Positions 42,630 through 49,304 of a stretch of 49,304 bases of DNA are shown one piece after another. How positions within the stretch are numbered: position 1 is the stretch's first letter; each line of letters begins with the position of its first letter. Source of the DNA: CAVZTX01 sp963778375. Lineage in GTDB: Bacteria > Chloroflexota > Ktedonobacteria > Ktedonobacterales > Ktedonobacteraceae. The notes beneath the pieces were generated by a model. The model did no database searches. It was given only the letters and a program-made list of their open reading frames with translations, and was not told the DNA's origin. The position numbers were made by a program, and so were the translations under genes. The stretch is from contig CAVZTX010000037.1 in the NCBI GenBank assembly GCA_963778375.1, positions 1 through 49,304 of the forward strand, given 5' to 3'.

Positions 42630-44330
42630 ATGGTTGTCAATAATGATCCAAACTTCAATGGTGCGGTCACTCAGGCCCAGCACAATCAACCGAAAAATTT
42701 TGAAGAGAATTTCTCGCCTGTGCTTGGTTGGAAAGAAGCTCAGAAAACGAGTGCAAAGCAGCGTTCATCATCATCCATCAAAAAACGTCGTCGATTGCTA
42801 GCCAGCAGCCTCGTAGTATTGCTCGTGCTGCTCATCTTCGCCTCGGTGCGCGTGAGTACCATCGCGAGTGACAGCAACGACCAGTTGCAGGTGCGCATCG
42901 GCAACCAGCAAACCGCCATCGTTGATCTGCGCCAGAGCCTCCCTATCAGTCCCTATCTCTACGGCGTCAATGCCTTTCCGGAGTCCGGCACCAGCTCACT
43001 AGACAAACCCTATAGTGGCTTTATGGCCTACACCCCGCAAATCGTGAGTGGCCTGACCAGCATCAACGTCAAACTCCTCCGCTTTCCTGGCGGTGAGTGG
43101 GGCGAGCAACATATTCTCTCTATTCAGCAACTCAATGATTTCAGTGCCTTACTCAACGAAGTCGGTGCCGACGGTATGATCCAGGCAAGACTCTCTGGCT
43201 CCGCCGACCTGGCTCAGCGCGTCAACCTCGCGGGTCAGTGGGTGGACTACATGAACAACCCCCACAGCAATCTGCGCAAAGGCGCAAACGCCAAAGCACC
43301 CTATCATCCCATCAAGTTCTGGACAGTCGGCAACGAGCCTGATCGTCTCATCAATCCCGCCACCGGCAAAACCTTCACCGTTGCCGACTACGTCAGCGCC
43401 TTTATTGCCTATTCAAAGTTCATGCATCAAAACGACCCGACCATCAAAATCTTCGGACCGGAAATTAGCCAGTTCTATGGTCTTGGCGCAGGTCCAACCG
43501 ACTCCCTTGGAAACAACTGGATGGAAGGCTTCCTCAAAGGTGTTGGCGCCTACGAAAAGGCAAACCACGTTGTCTTGCTCGATGGTGTTTCCTTCCATCG
43601 TTACCAGTTCGATAACGCAGCCCAGGCTCCGGCCATGCTCATGAGCAGCCCCAACGAATGGGACTACCTCCTGCCATCCTTGCAGCAACTGATTCGCCAG
43701 GACCTCGGCCGCGATGTCCCCGTCGCCGTCACAGAAGTTAACTCGAATCCGAACAATGCCGTTCCCACACCAGGCATCGCTTCGCTCTGGTGGGCCGATA
43801 CGCTTGGTAGTCTCATGAACCAGCAGGTGGGGTTCGTCGGCTACTTCTCGACCCAGGGCGTTGAACGTCCCTATCCGCTCTTTACCACCGATAACCAGCG
43901 AAACGCTGGCGGCGCATCGATCACACTACAGCAAACGGCAATGTTCCGCGTCATGCAGTTATATTCTCATCTGCAACCCAACCTTGTCCCGGTCGATGTG
44001 CAGCGCGAACCCATTAGTATCTATGCCACCCAGGATGATTCGCACCAAACGGTCAGTCTCATCTTCATCAATAAATCTAGCACATTACAACTTGCGCAGG
44101 TGAGCGCCCAGAATCAACTCTTTGGCGTCAGCCCTTGGCATACGCTGGATGTCAGCTTGCTCGGGTACAGCATCGTCGTCGTCACCATGCACCGGGGTGC
44201 CGGAGCAGAAGCCTATAGCTTCGTCGTACCTACTCTCCAGTATCCTACCGTGCAAACGCTGAAATATAGCGTGTGCGGCAATAAATCTGATCCTTTAGCC
44301 AACTCACCGACAAACTATATACCATGTTAA
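42630..44330 (+). CDS. Membrane-anchored clan GH-A-like glycosidase
   Basis: A 566-residue protein. Residues ~1-52 are cytoplasmic and end in KKRRR; a membrane segment (LLASSLVVLLVLLIFASVRV) follows, so the body is outside. The catalytic domain looks like a TIM barrel of the GH-A clan (arabinofuranosidase/GH39/GH44-like). LLRFPGGEWGEQ is an early strand, FWTVGNEPD holds the likely acid/base Glu (~residue 235), and VAVTEVNSN the likely nucleophile Glu (~residue 369). A C-terminal beta domain (VSLIFINKSSTLQLAQVSAQ) completes it. The GH family cannot be fixed by eye. It leads the operon and probably trims or remodels the polymer made by the genes after it (inference). Confidence 0.75.
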   Translation: MVVNNDPNFNGAVTQAQHNQPKNFEENFSPVLGWKEAQKTSAKQRSSSSIKKRRRLLASSLVVLLVLLIFASVRVSTIASDSNDQLQVRIGNQQTAIVDLRQSLPISPYLYGVNAFPESGTSSLDKPYSGFMAYTPQIVSGLTSINVKLLRFPGGEWGEQHILSIQQLNDFSALLNEVGADGMIQARLSGSADLAQRVNLAGQWVDYMNNPHSNLRKGANAKAPYHPIKFWTVGNEPDRLINPATGKTFTVADYVSAFIAYSKFMHQNDPTIKIFGPEISQFYGLGAGPTDSLGNNWMEGFLKGVGAYEKANHVVLLDGVSFHRYQFDNAAQAPAMLMSSPNEWDYLLPSLQQLIRQDLGRDVPVAVTEVNSNPNNAVPTPGIASLWWADTLGSLMNQQVGFVGYFSTQGVERPYPLFTTDNQRNAGGASITLQQTAMFRVMQLYSHLQPNLVPVDVQREPISIYATQDDSHQTVSLIFINKSSTLQLAQVSAQNQLFGVSPWHTLDVSLLGYSIVVVTMHRGAGAEAYSFVVPTLQYPTVQTLKYSVCGNKSDPLANSPTNYIPC

Positions 44331-44346
44331 ATGTAAGGGAGAAGCA

Positions 44347-45630
44347 GTGGTTTTCACTCTACTTGAGCACATCTTTGAAATACTCTACTTACTCATCATT
44401 GGCTTAATGACCTTTCAAGCCATCTTCAATATACGCCTGCGTCTCTTCATCTGGGAGGCGCCAGAACATGCCTGGCTCAATCACGCGCCAACGGTCTATC
44501 GTGACCCTTGTCTCTCCTTTACCATCTTACTACCCGCCCGGCATGAAGAAGATGTCTACCGCGAAACCCTGCAAAAAGTCTATGATCTCAATTATCCGAA
44601 AGAATTGATGCAAATTATCGCTATCTGCCGCGAGGATGACCCTGGCACGATCATCGAAGCCCAGGCCAAAATCGATGAACTGGGCGATCCCAACGTCCAA
44701 CTCCTGATCTTCAATGATAAACCCATCAACAAACCGCATGGCTTAAACCTCGCGCTGCAGGTATCGCGTGGAGATATCGTCACCATTTTCGATGCCGAGG
44801 ATGAACCACATTCCGACATCCTCAATATCATTAATACATGCATGCTCAATGAGGACGTGGACGTCGTGCAGAGCGGCGTGCAGCTCATGAACCACAATAC
44901 CCGCTGGTTTTGCTTCCTCAACGTGCTGGAATATTTCTTCTGGTTCAAATCCTCGATGCACTTCTTTGCGCGCATCGGTATGACGCCCCTCGGCGGCAAT
45001 ACCGTCTTCGTGCGCCGCGAACTGGTAGAGCAACTGGGTGGCTGGGATGAGCATTGCCTGACCGAGGATGCCGACCTTGGCATTCGCCTGAGCCTCTCCC
45101 ATGCCCGCATGCGCATCATCTACGATGACGAGTTTGTCACCCGTGAAGAGACTCCGCACACCATCGCGCAGTTCGTCAAGCAGCGCACGCGCTGGAACCA
45201 GGGCTTCATTCAAATTCTCTTCAAACGAGAATGGCTCAAACTTGAAAAGCTTTCCCAGCGGCTGCTGGCCTTCTATGTGCTCATTTTGCCGGAACTGCAA
45301 GCCTTCTTTGCCCTGCTGATCCCCGTCTCGCTGGTCATGTTCTTTCTGGTCAAACTTCCGGTCTGGCTAGCTATGGCTACCTTCTTGCCACTCTACTGCT
45401 TTGTCCTGGCGGCCTTCATCGACCTGGCAGGACTACATGAATTTCTCAAAGCGCACAAACGCAAGTGGAGCTGGCGCGAAGCTATCATCATGATCCTGGC
45501 TTTCTTCCCCTATCAATGGATACTGGGATTTGGAGCCATACGAGCCGTCTATCGCTATATCAAAGGCACATCGAATTGGGAAAAAACTGCCCACATCGGC
45601 CAGCATCGCGGAAGGGTGGTGGAAGCATGA
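44347..45630 (+). CDS. Processive-type family 2 glycosyltransferase, membrane
   Basis: A 427-residue membrane glycosyltransferase. An N-terminal membrane helix (LLIIGLMTFQAIF) precedes the GT2 domain: FTILLPARHEEDVYRETLQK, DxD in VTIFDAEDEP (~residue 148), GGNTVFVRRELVEQLGGWDE, the TED motif CLTEDADLGIRLS (~residue 238) and QRTRWNQGF (~residue 278). Three to four helices follow (YVLILPELQAFFALLIPVSL). D, DxD, TED and QxxRW together define processive enzymes such as cellulose- or beta-glucan-type synthases. The start is GTG at 44347 with GGGAGA before it. Its stop overlaps the next gene's start as ATGA. Confidence 0.9.
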   Translation: MVFTLLEHIFEILYLLIIGLMTFQAIFNIRLRLFIWEAPEHAWLNHAPTVYRDPCLSFTILLPARHEEDVYRETLQKVYDLNYPKELMQIIAICREDDPGTIIEAQAKIDELGDPNVQLLIFNDKPINKPHGLNLALQVSRGDIVTIFDAEDEPHSDILNIINTCMLNEDVDVVQSGVQLMNHNTRWFCFLNVLEYFFWFKSSMHFFARIGMTPLGGNTVFVRRELVEQLGGWDEHCLTEDADLGIRLSLSHARMRIIYDDEFVTREETPHTIAQFVKQRTRWNQGFIQILFKREWLKLEKLSQRLLAFYVLILPELQAFFALLIPVSLVMFFLVKLPVWLAMATFLPLYCFVLAAFIDLAGLHEFLKAHKRKWSWREAIIMILAFFPYQWILGFGAIRAVYRYIKGTSNWEKTAHIGQHRGRVVEA

Positions 45631-48323
45631 CAGCTTCCTATACATCAACCCAGGATCAAGATCACAACCCACGGAAACCGGAGCAAGCGCAACCGGATGA
45701 TATCATCGCGGCTCCCCTTGCGGGCAGCGACTCTGGCAAACTCATCGCTCAGGTACCACCTTTCATTTCTCCTGAGCCGAAGGCTAGCAGCGAGAGCGAC
45801 GTTGGAGAAATGGCTTTCAAGGTGAAGCCATCACGCATAGTGAAGCCTGTGAGGGAGAACGTTCGCACCGAAACATCACCTGAAGCGAAATCTCAAAACA
45901 ACCTACCTGCATCGCCCCTGCCACACCCAAGGCGTAAGGTAACCCCCGTGCCTCATCGCCCCCGCGTCGTGATGCCTCTCTTTCCTGCCCCTAACGGCAA
46001 GGCAAAAACACCTCTACCTCCAACCAACGGCCACACAGTCGATGTAGGGACGCAATTCATTGCGTCTGACCCGGCACTGCCCTCAATCAACAGCCACACC
46101 CAAAACGGCCACGTCCAAAATGTAAAGTCGCAATTGATTGCGTCCAACCTTACATCCGACGCCGCACCCAATTCTGTTAATCCTTCGTCCGACCCCACCG
46201 TTCAGGCGACAGGTCCTCTCCCCCCAACCAACGGTCACACCCAAAACGGCCGCGTCCAAGATGGAGGGGCGCAATTAATTGCGCCCAATCCCTCACCTGG
46301 CCAGGCAATTGAAAATCAACCAACCGGCATACTACCAAGTTCCGTGACGAAGGGCTTTATTCCCAGCGACCAGGGCGACGAACCCCGTGCAGACTCTGAA
46401 GTAATGGCCTCTCCTGGCACACAGCGACAACTCGCCATCGCCCGCAGCAGGAAATTTAGAGAACTGCTGACGCACCAAGAACAGGCAGAAATTGAAGATG
46501 GCAACATCATCCTGCATCGCAGTCCCAATTTCTTCCTGCGTACCGTCTACCAGGCCGGTCAGAAAGTGAACCCACTACGTCGCCCAACAGGTAACACCAC
46601 GATGTTACCCAAAGTCATGCCTCAGCAGGAGAAGCGCATTGCCAGTAGCGAAACGCGCCTCATGCCAAAGGTCACCCTGACCGGTAACCTTGCGCACACG
46701 AAAAGATTTGCGCTTCCCGCGTGGATGGAAGCAACAGTTGTCATGCTTGGGTTGCTCGCTTCATTCATTGCGCACGCCTATAATATGTTCAACTTCCCAC
46801 GCTACGAGTTGGATGAAGGCACCTATATGTCGAGCGCCTGGGCCATCCTCAATGGGTTGATCACCCCCTATCCCTATGGCTATGGTCATCCCCCGCTCGC
46901 CTGGATTCAGATTGCCGGTTGGATACAACTCACAGGTGGCTTTTTCACCTTCGGCAATGCCTTGAATAGTGGACGCGTACTCATGCTGCTCTTTGCGGTT
47001 GGCTGCTCGCTGCTCGTCTATTTGATCGTCCGACGTATGGGTGGCAGTCGCAGCGCGAGTCTGCTGGCTCTGGTCATCTTCTCCCTCTCGCCAATCAGCC
47101 TCACCTATCAGCGTCAAGTACTGCTTGATAACGTAGGAACCTTCTGGCTGCTGCTCTCGATCTATCTCATCGTGAGTAGCAACAGCCGCCTGCTCTATAT
47201 CGTACTCGGTGGCATTTCCTTTGGCATCGCCCTCCTCTCAAAAGAAATTTTTCTGCTCTTCATGCCCGTCATGATCTACGCCGTCTGGCTGCATACCACC
47301 AAATTTCAGCGCAAATTTGCTCTTATCGCCTTCAGCTACACCATCGTCGCGCTTGGTTCAACCTTCATCCTACTGGCCGTGCTCAAAGGCGAATTATTGC
47401 CAAGCGGCTGGCTTCCCTGGGATCATACGCAGCACCTAAGTTTGCTCAACACCTTCCTGGGCCAGGCCCAGCGCAGTCAAAGCGAGGGAAGCTTAAGTGG
47501 TAGCTGGTCTGCCTGGACATCGGCTGATATACTGCTTGTCGCCTTCAGCATCGTTACCGTCATCTTTAATCTCATTGTTGGATGGTGGAACCGCAAGCAA
47601 TTATTCCTTGCACTCCTGGCTATCAGCTTCTGGGTCCTGCTCGTGCGTGGTGGAGTTGTGCTCTCCTTCTACATCATTCCTTTGATCCCACTTGCCGCTA
47701 TCAATGCCGCCATGGCCATTAACACTGTCATGGGATGGCTGAGCAAGCTCGTGCGCTTCGAACTCGTGCGTTCCGTGCTCATCCTGCTCGTCGTCGGGGC
47801 TATCATACCCTACGACCTGATACACTCGCAAATCGTCTTTACCCAGCATCCCACGTCCGCCCAGACCGACGCCATGGTCTGGATCCGCAATAATGTGCCG
47901 CATAACGACGTGATCGTCATCAACAGCTACCTCTACATGGACTTACGCGAGCCAGGTGGTCAAGGCGTTGGTGATGGCCCAACCTATCCCTACGCGCACG
48001 TCTACTTTAACATTGCCTACGATCCCGAACTCTACACCGGCCTCTTACAGGGCAACTATGATCGTATCGACTATATTGTCGCCGACTCCGAAATGCTCAA
48101 TGACATCAAAACTTTCGGTGGCCCCATGCTCTTAATCGACACGGCTCTAAATCATTCTGTCCTGCGTGCCCAGTTCAGCGCCGACGACCATGACTCGCAG
48201 CTCGTTATCTCAATCTATCAAGTAATTCACAAGATAGCACCGCCTATCGCCTACCAAAGTCCGAGCAGTGCGCAATCAATATCGTTCTCCTATGACAAAC
48301 TATTATGGAATAAGGAATCATAG
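45627..48323 (+). CDS. GT39/ArnT-like membrane glycosyltransferase with long disordered N-terminus
   Basis: An 898-residue protein. Residues ~1-355 are low-complexity, Pro/Asn/Ser-rich and built partly from short repeats (LPPTNGHTQNGRVQDGGAQL-type, three times). From ~360 a polytopic GT39-type domain begins: WMEATVVMLGLLASFIAHAY, then the acidic first-loop motif YELDEGTYMSSAWAI (catalytic Asp-Glu), YGHPPLAWIQIAGW, and about eleven more helices. A C-terminal outer domain (TDAMVWIRNNVPHNDVIVIN, PTYPYAHVYFNIAYDPELYT) follows. It would transfer a sugar from a polyprenyl-phosphate donor on the outer face. The start overlaps the GT2 stop (ATGA). The N-terminal region contains a three-way-junction element and three GTAGGG palindromes, all in frame. 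Confidence 0.88.
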   Translation: MTASYTSTQDQDHNPRKPEQAQPDDIIAAPLAGSDSGKLIAQVPPFISPEPKASSESDVGEMAFKVKPSRIVKPVRENVRTETSPEAKSQNNLPASPLPHPRRKVTPVPHRPRVVMPLFPAPNGKAKTPLPPTNGHTVDVGTQFIASDPALPSINSHTQNGHVQNVKSQLIASNLTSDAAPNSVNPSSDPTVQATGPLPPTNGHTQNGRVQDGGAQLIAPNPSPGQAIENQPTGILPSSVTKGFIPSDQGDEPRADSEVMASPGTQRQLAIARSRKFRELLTHQEQAEIEDGNIILHRSPNFFLRTVYQAGQKVNPLRRPTGNTTMLPKVMPQQEKRIASSETRLMPKVTLTGNLAHTKRFALPAWMEATVVMLGLLASFIAHAYNMFNFPRYELDEGTYMSSAWAILNGLITPYPYGYGHPPLAWIQIAGWIQLTGGFFTFGNALNSGRVLMLLFAVGCSLLVYLIVRRMGGSRSASLLALVIFSLSPISLTYQRQVLLDNVGTFWLLLSIYLIVSSNSRLLYIVLGGISFGIALLSKEIFLLFMPVMIYAVWLHTTKFQRKFALIAFSYTIVALGSTFILLAVLKGELLPSGWLPWDHTQHLSLLNTFLGQAQRSQSEGSLSGSWSAWTSADILLVAFSIVTVIFNLIVGWWNRKQLFLALLAISFWVLLVRGGVVLSFYIIPLIPLAAINAAMAINTVMGWLSKLVRFELVRSVLILLVVGAIIPYDLIHSQIVFTQHPTSAQTDAMVWIRNNVPHNDVIVINSYLYMDLREPGGQGVGDGPTYPYAHVYFNIAYDPELYTGLLQGNYDRIDYIVADSEMLNDIKTFGGPMLLIDTALNHSVLRAQFSADDHDSQLVISIYQVIHKIAPPIAYQSPSSAQSISFSYDKLLWNKES
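45755..45825. repeat. Palindromic three-way-junction element inside the GT39-type gene
   Basis: Left flank ACCACCTTT (9), core 45764-45812 (stem CATTTCTCC, TG, hairpin AGCC-GAA-GGCT, A, imperfect second hairpin, GTT, stem GGAGAAATG), right flank GCTTTCAAGGTGA (13). The copy is read as FISPEPKASSESDVGEM. The same frame of the 7847 copy would read CISAEPKARRDSVVAEM. Confidence 0.75.
46044..46286. repeat. Three in-frame GTAGGG-type palindromes in the GT39-type gene
   Basis: GTAGGGACGCAATTCATTGC (46044 on), GTAAAGTCGCAATTGATTGC (46122 on) and GGAGGGGCGCAATTAATTGC (46263 on), each continued by GTC/GTCC/GCCC. They are read as GTQFIAS, KSQLIAS and GAQLIAP within a repeated peptide. Confidence 0.75.
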
Positions 48324-48325
48324 AT

Positions 48326-49304
48326 ATGTTAGAAGTAAAACCTGATACCAATACAATCGCCGTCGCACGCACCTTTGATGGTATCGAAGCAGCCGCCCAC
48401 CGTATCATTCAACACATAGGTGGCATGGACTCCGTGATGCGAGGAGCCAAAATAGCCATCCTCAAACCCAACTTCGTCGCGGGCCGCAACGCCGCTACCG
48501 GCTCAACCACTAACTTTGCCTTGCTCAAAGCCGTTGCCGAAGAAGTACGCGCCTGTGGTGCCGAACCGGTCCTCTGCGAAACCCCCGGTACCGAGTTTGA
48601 CCGCGAAGCCACCTACACCATCCTCGGCGTCGAACAATTCTGCGCCGAGAACGGCATTCGTATCTTGCGCGTCGACCCTGAAGGTGGCGAACAGGACTGG
48701 GTTGAACTGCGTCCAGCCGGTGCTAAACGCCTGCGCCGCTTCCGCGTCCCGCGCATCCTCAATGAAGCCCGTCTAATCAACCTGCCTGTCCTCAAAACTC
48801 ATGTTGTCTCAACCATGACCCTCGGCATGAAAAATCCAATGGGTATCCTGCCGCGTCCCGACCGTCGTAGCATGCACACCTTCGGCATCGACCAGTCCAT
48901 CGTTGACATAAATCTTGGCATCAAACCCGATCTCACCATCGTCGATGGTAGCGTTGGCCAGGATGGTGAAGGCCCGCTCTATGGCGATAAAGCCGATCTG
49001 CAAGTCCTGGTCGCGGGCCGCGAAAGCCTTGCCGTCGATCTCGTCTGCTGCCAGCTCGTTGGCGTCAACCCTCGCGACATCCCCCATCTCAAACTCGCCC
49101 TCGAGCAAATGGGCAAGCCAACCTGGACACTCACCGGCGAAGATGTAGGCGTTATCAAAAAGTTCCGCCTTCCCGAACAGAAGGCTCTCTACCGCTTTGT
49201 ATTCTGGCTCATGTACCCGCTGGACTATCCCTACACCTGGATCGCCGAGCGCGGCAAGCATCTCTGCACCACCCTCTACGGCACCGGTCTTGTCGGCACT
49301 CGCC
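48326..49304 (+). CDS. DUF362 family protein, 3' end outside window
   Basis: The first 326 residues of a DUF362 protein; the frame is open to the window end. Family sequence: GAKIAILKPNFVAGRNAATG, ETPGTEFDREATYTILGV, RLINLPVLKTHVVSTMTLGM, then KNPMGILPRPDR and SIVDINLGIKPDLTIVDGSV. The function of the family is poorly known; some members have iron-sulfur domains at the C-terminus, which cannot be seen here. AAGGA lies before ATG 48326. It follows the GT39-type gene by 2 bases and belongs to the same operon. Confidence 0.85.
   Translation, partial: MLEVKPDTNTIAVARTFDGIEAAAHRIIQHIGGMDSVMRGAKIAILKPNFVAGRNAATGSTTNFALLKAVAEEVRACGAEPVLCETPGTEFDREATYTILGVEQFCAENGIRILRVDPEGGEQDWVELRPAGAKRLRRFRVPRILNEARLINLPVLKTHVVSTMTLGMKNPMGILPRPDRRSMHTFGIDQSIVDINLGIKPDLTIVDGSVGQDGEGPLYGDKADLQVLVAGRESLAVDLVCCQLVGVNPRDIPHLKLALEQMGKPTWTLTGEDVGVIKKFRLPEQKALYRFVFWLMYPLDYPYTWIAERGKHLCTTLYGTGLVGTR

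Overview
The window looks like chromosomal DNA from a Chloroflexota bacterium of the Ktedonobacteria type. This is an inference from gene content: a DUF3090 protein, a MutL-like ASKHA ATPase beside a zinc-ribbon protein, a large cyclase/ATPase/TPR regulator, kinase-less 'histidine kinase' membrane proteins, many zinc-ribbon proteins, moderate GC, and a load of short palindromic repeats. No rRNA, tRNA, insertion sequence, phage gene or CRISPR array was recognised.

Layout. 1-5.6 kb: the 3' part of a cyclase/ATPase/TPR regulator with a one-base frameshift, a small helix-hairpin-helix protein, an F420-type (LLM) oxidoreductase between an intact DUF427 gene and a DUF427 3' remnant, and a secreted protein behind a good sigma-A-like promoter. 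5.6-10.5 kb: MidA-type methyltransferase coupled to holA (DNA polymerase III delta), several small membrane proteins and a DUF92 protein. 10.7-15.4 kb: a three-gene plus-strand operon (zinc ribbon with seven LPxW motifs, MutL-like ASKHA ATPase, barrel-rich protein), the best candidate here for an undescribed protein system. 15.4-22 kb: a cluster of three perfect DnaA-box sequences, gpmI, membrane and lipoprotein genes, a StrB-like kinase and a VOC protein. 22-29.7 kb: a complete F1Fo ATP synthase operon in the order I-B-E-F-H-A-G-D-C, with atpF frameshifted and then open into atpH. 30-41.9 kb: an MFS transporter (frameshifted near its start), a ComB-like phosphatase, a DHFR/RibD-like reductase, an antitoxin-like orphan, rlmN, rpmB, Asp23, FakA and DegV/FakB genes, zinc-ribbon and unknown genes, DUF3090 and a 2-hydroxyacid dehydrogenase. 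42-49.3 kb: a surface-polysaccharide-like operon (anchored glycosidase, processive GT2, GT39-type membrane glycosyltransferase, DUF362 protein cut by the window end).

The most unusual signal is not a gene. Seven copies of a 48-50 bp palindromic element share one architecture: outer stem, TG, hairpin, A, hairpin, GTT, closing stem. The stem sequences differ between copies but pairing is kept. Two copies are inserted inside other copies at the same motif (before CGA in a hairpin), with flanks of exactly 9 and 13 bases. Two others form a 71-bp tandem, and one lies inside a glycosyltransferase coding sequence. A second palindrome family (GTAGGG...) is also found both between genes and in frame within genes.

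Three independent single-base frameshifts in otherwise well-conserved genes, one of them in the ATP synthase, make assembly or read error a serious possibility for those loci.
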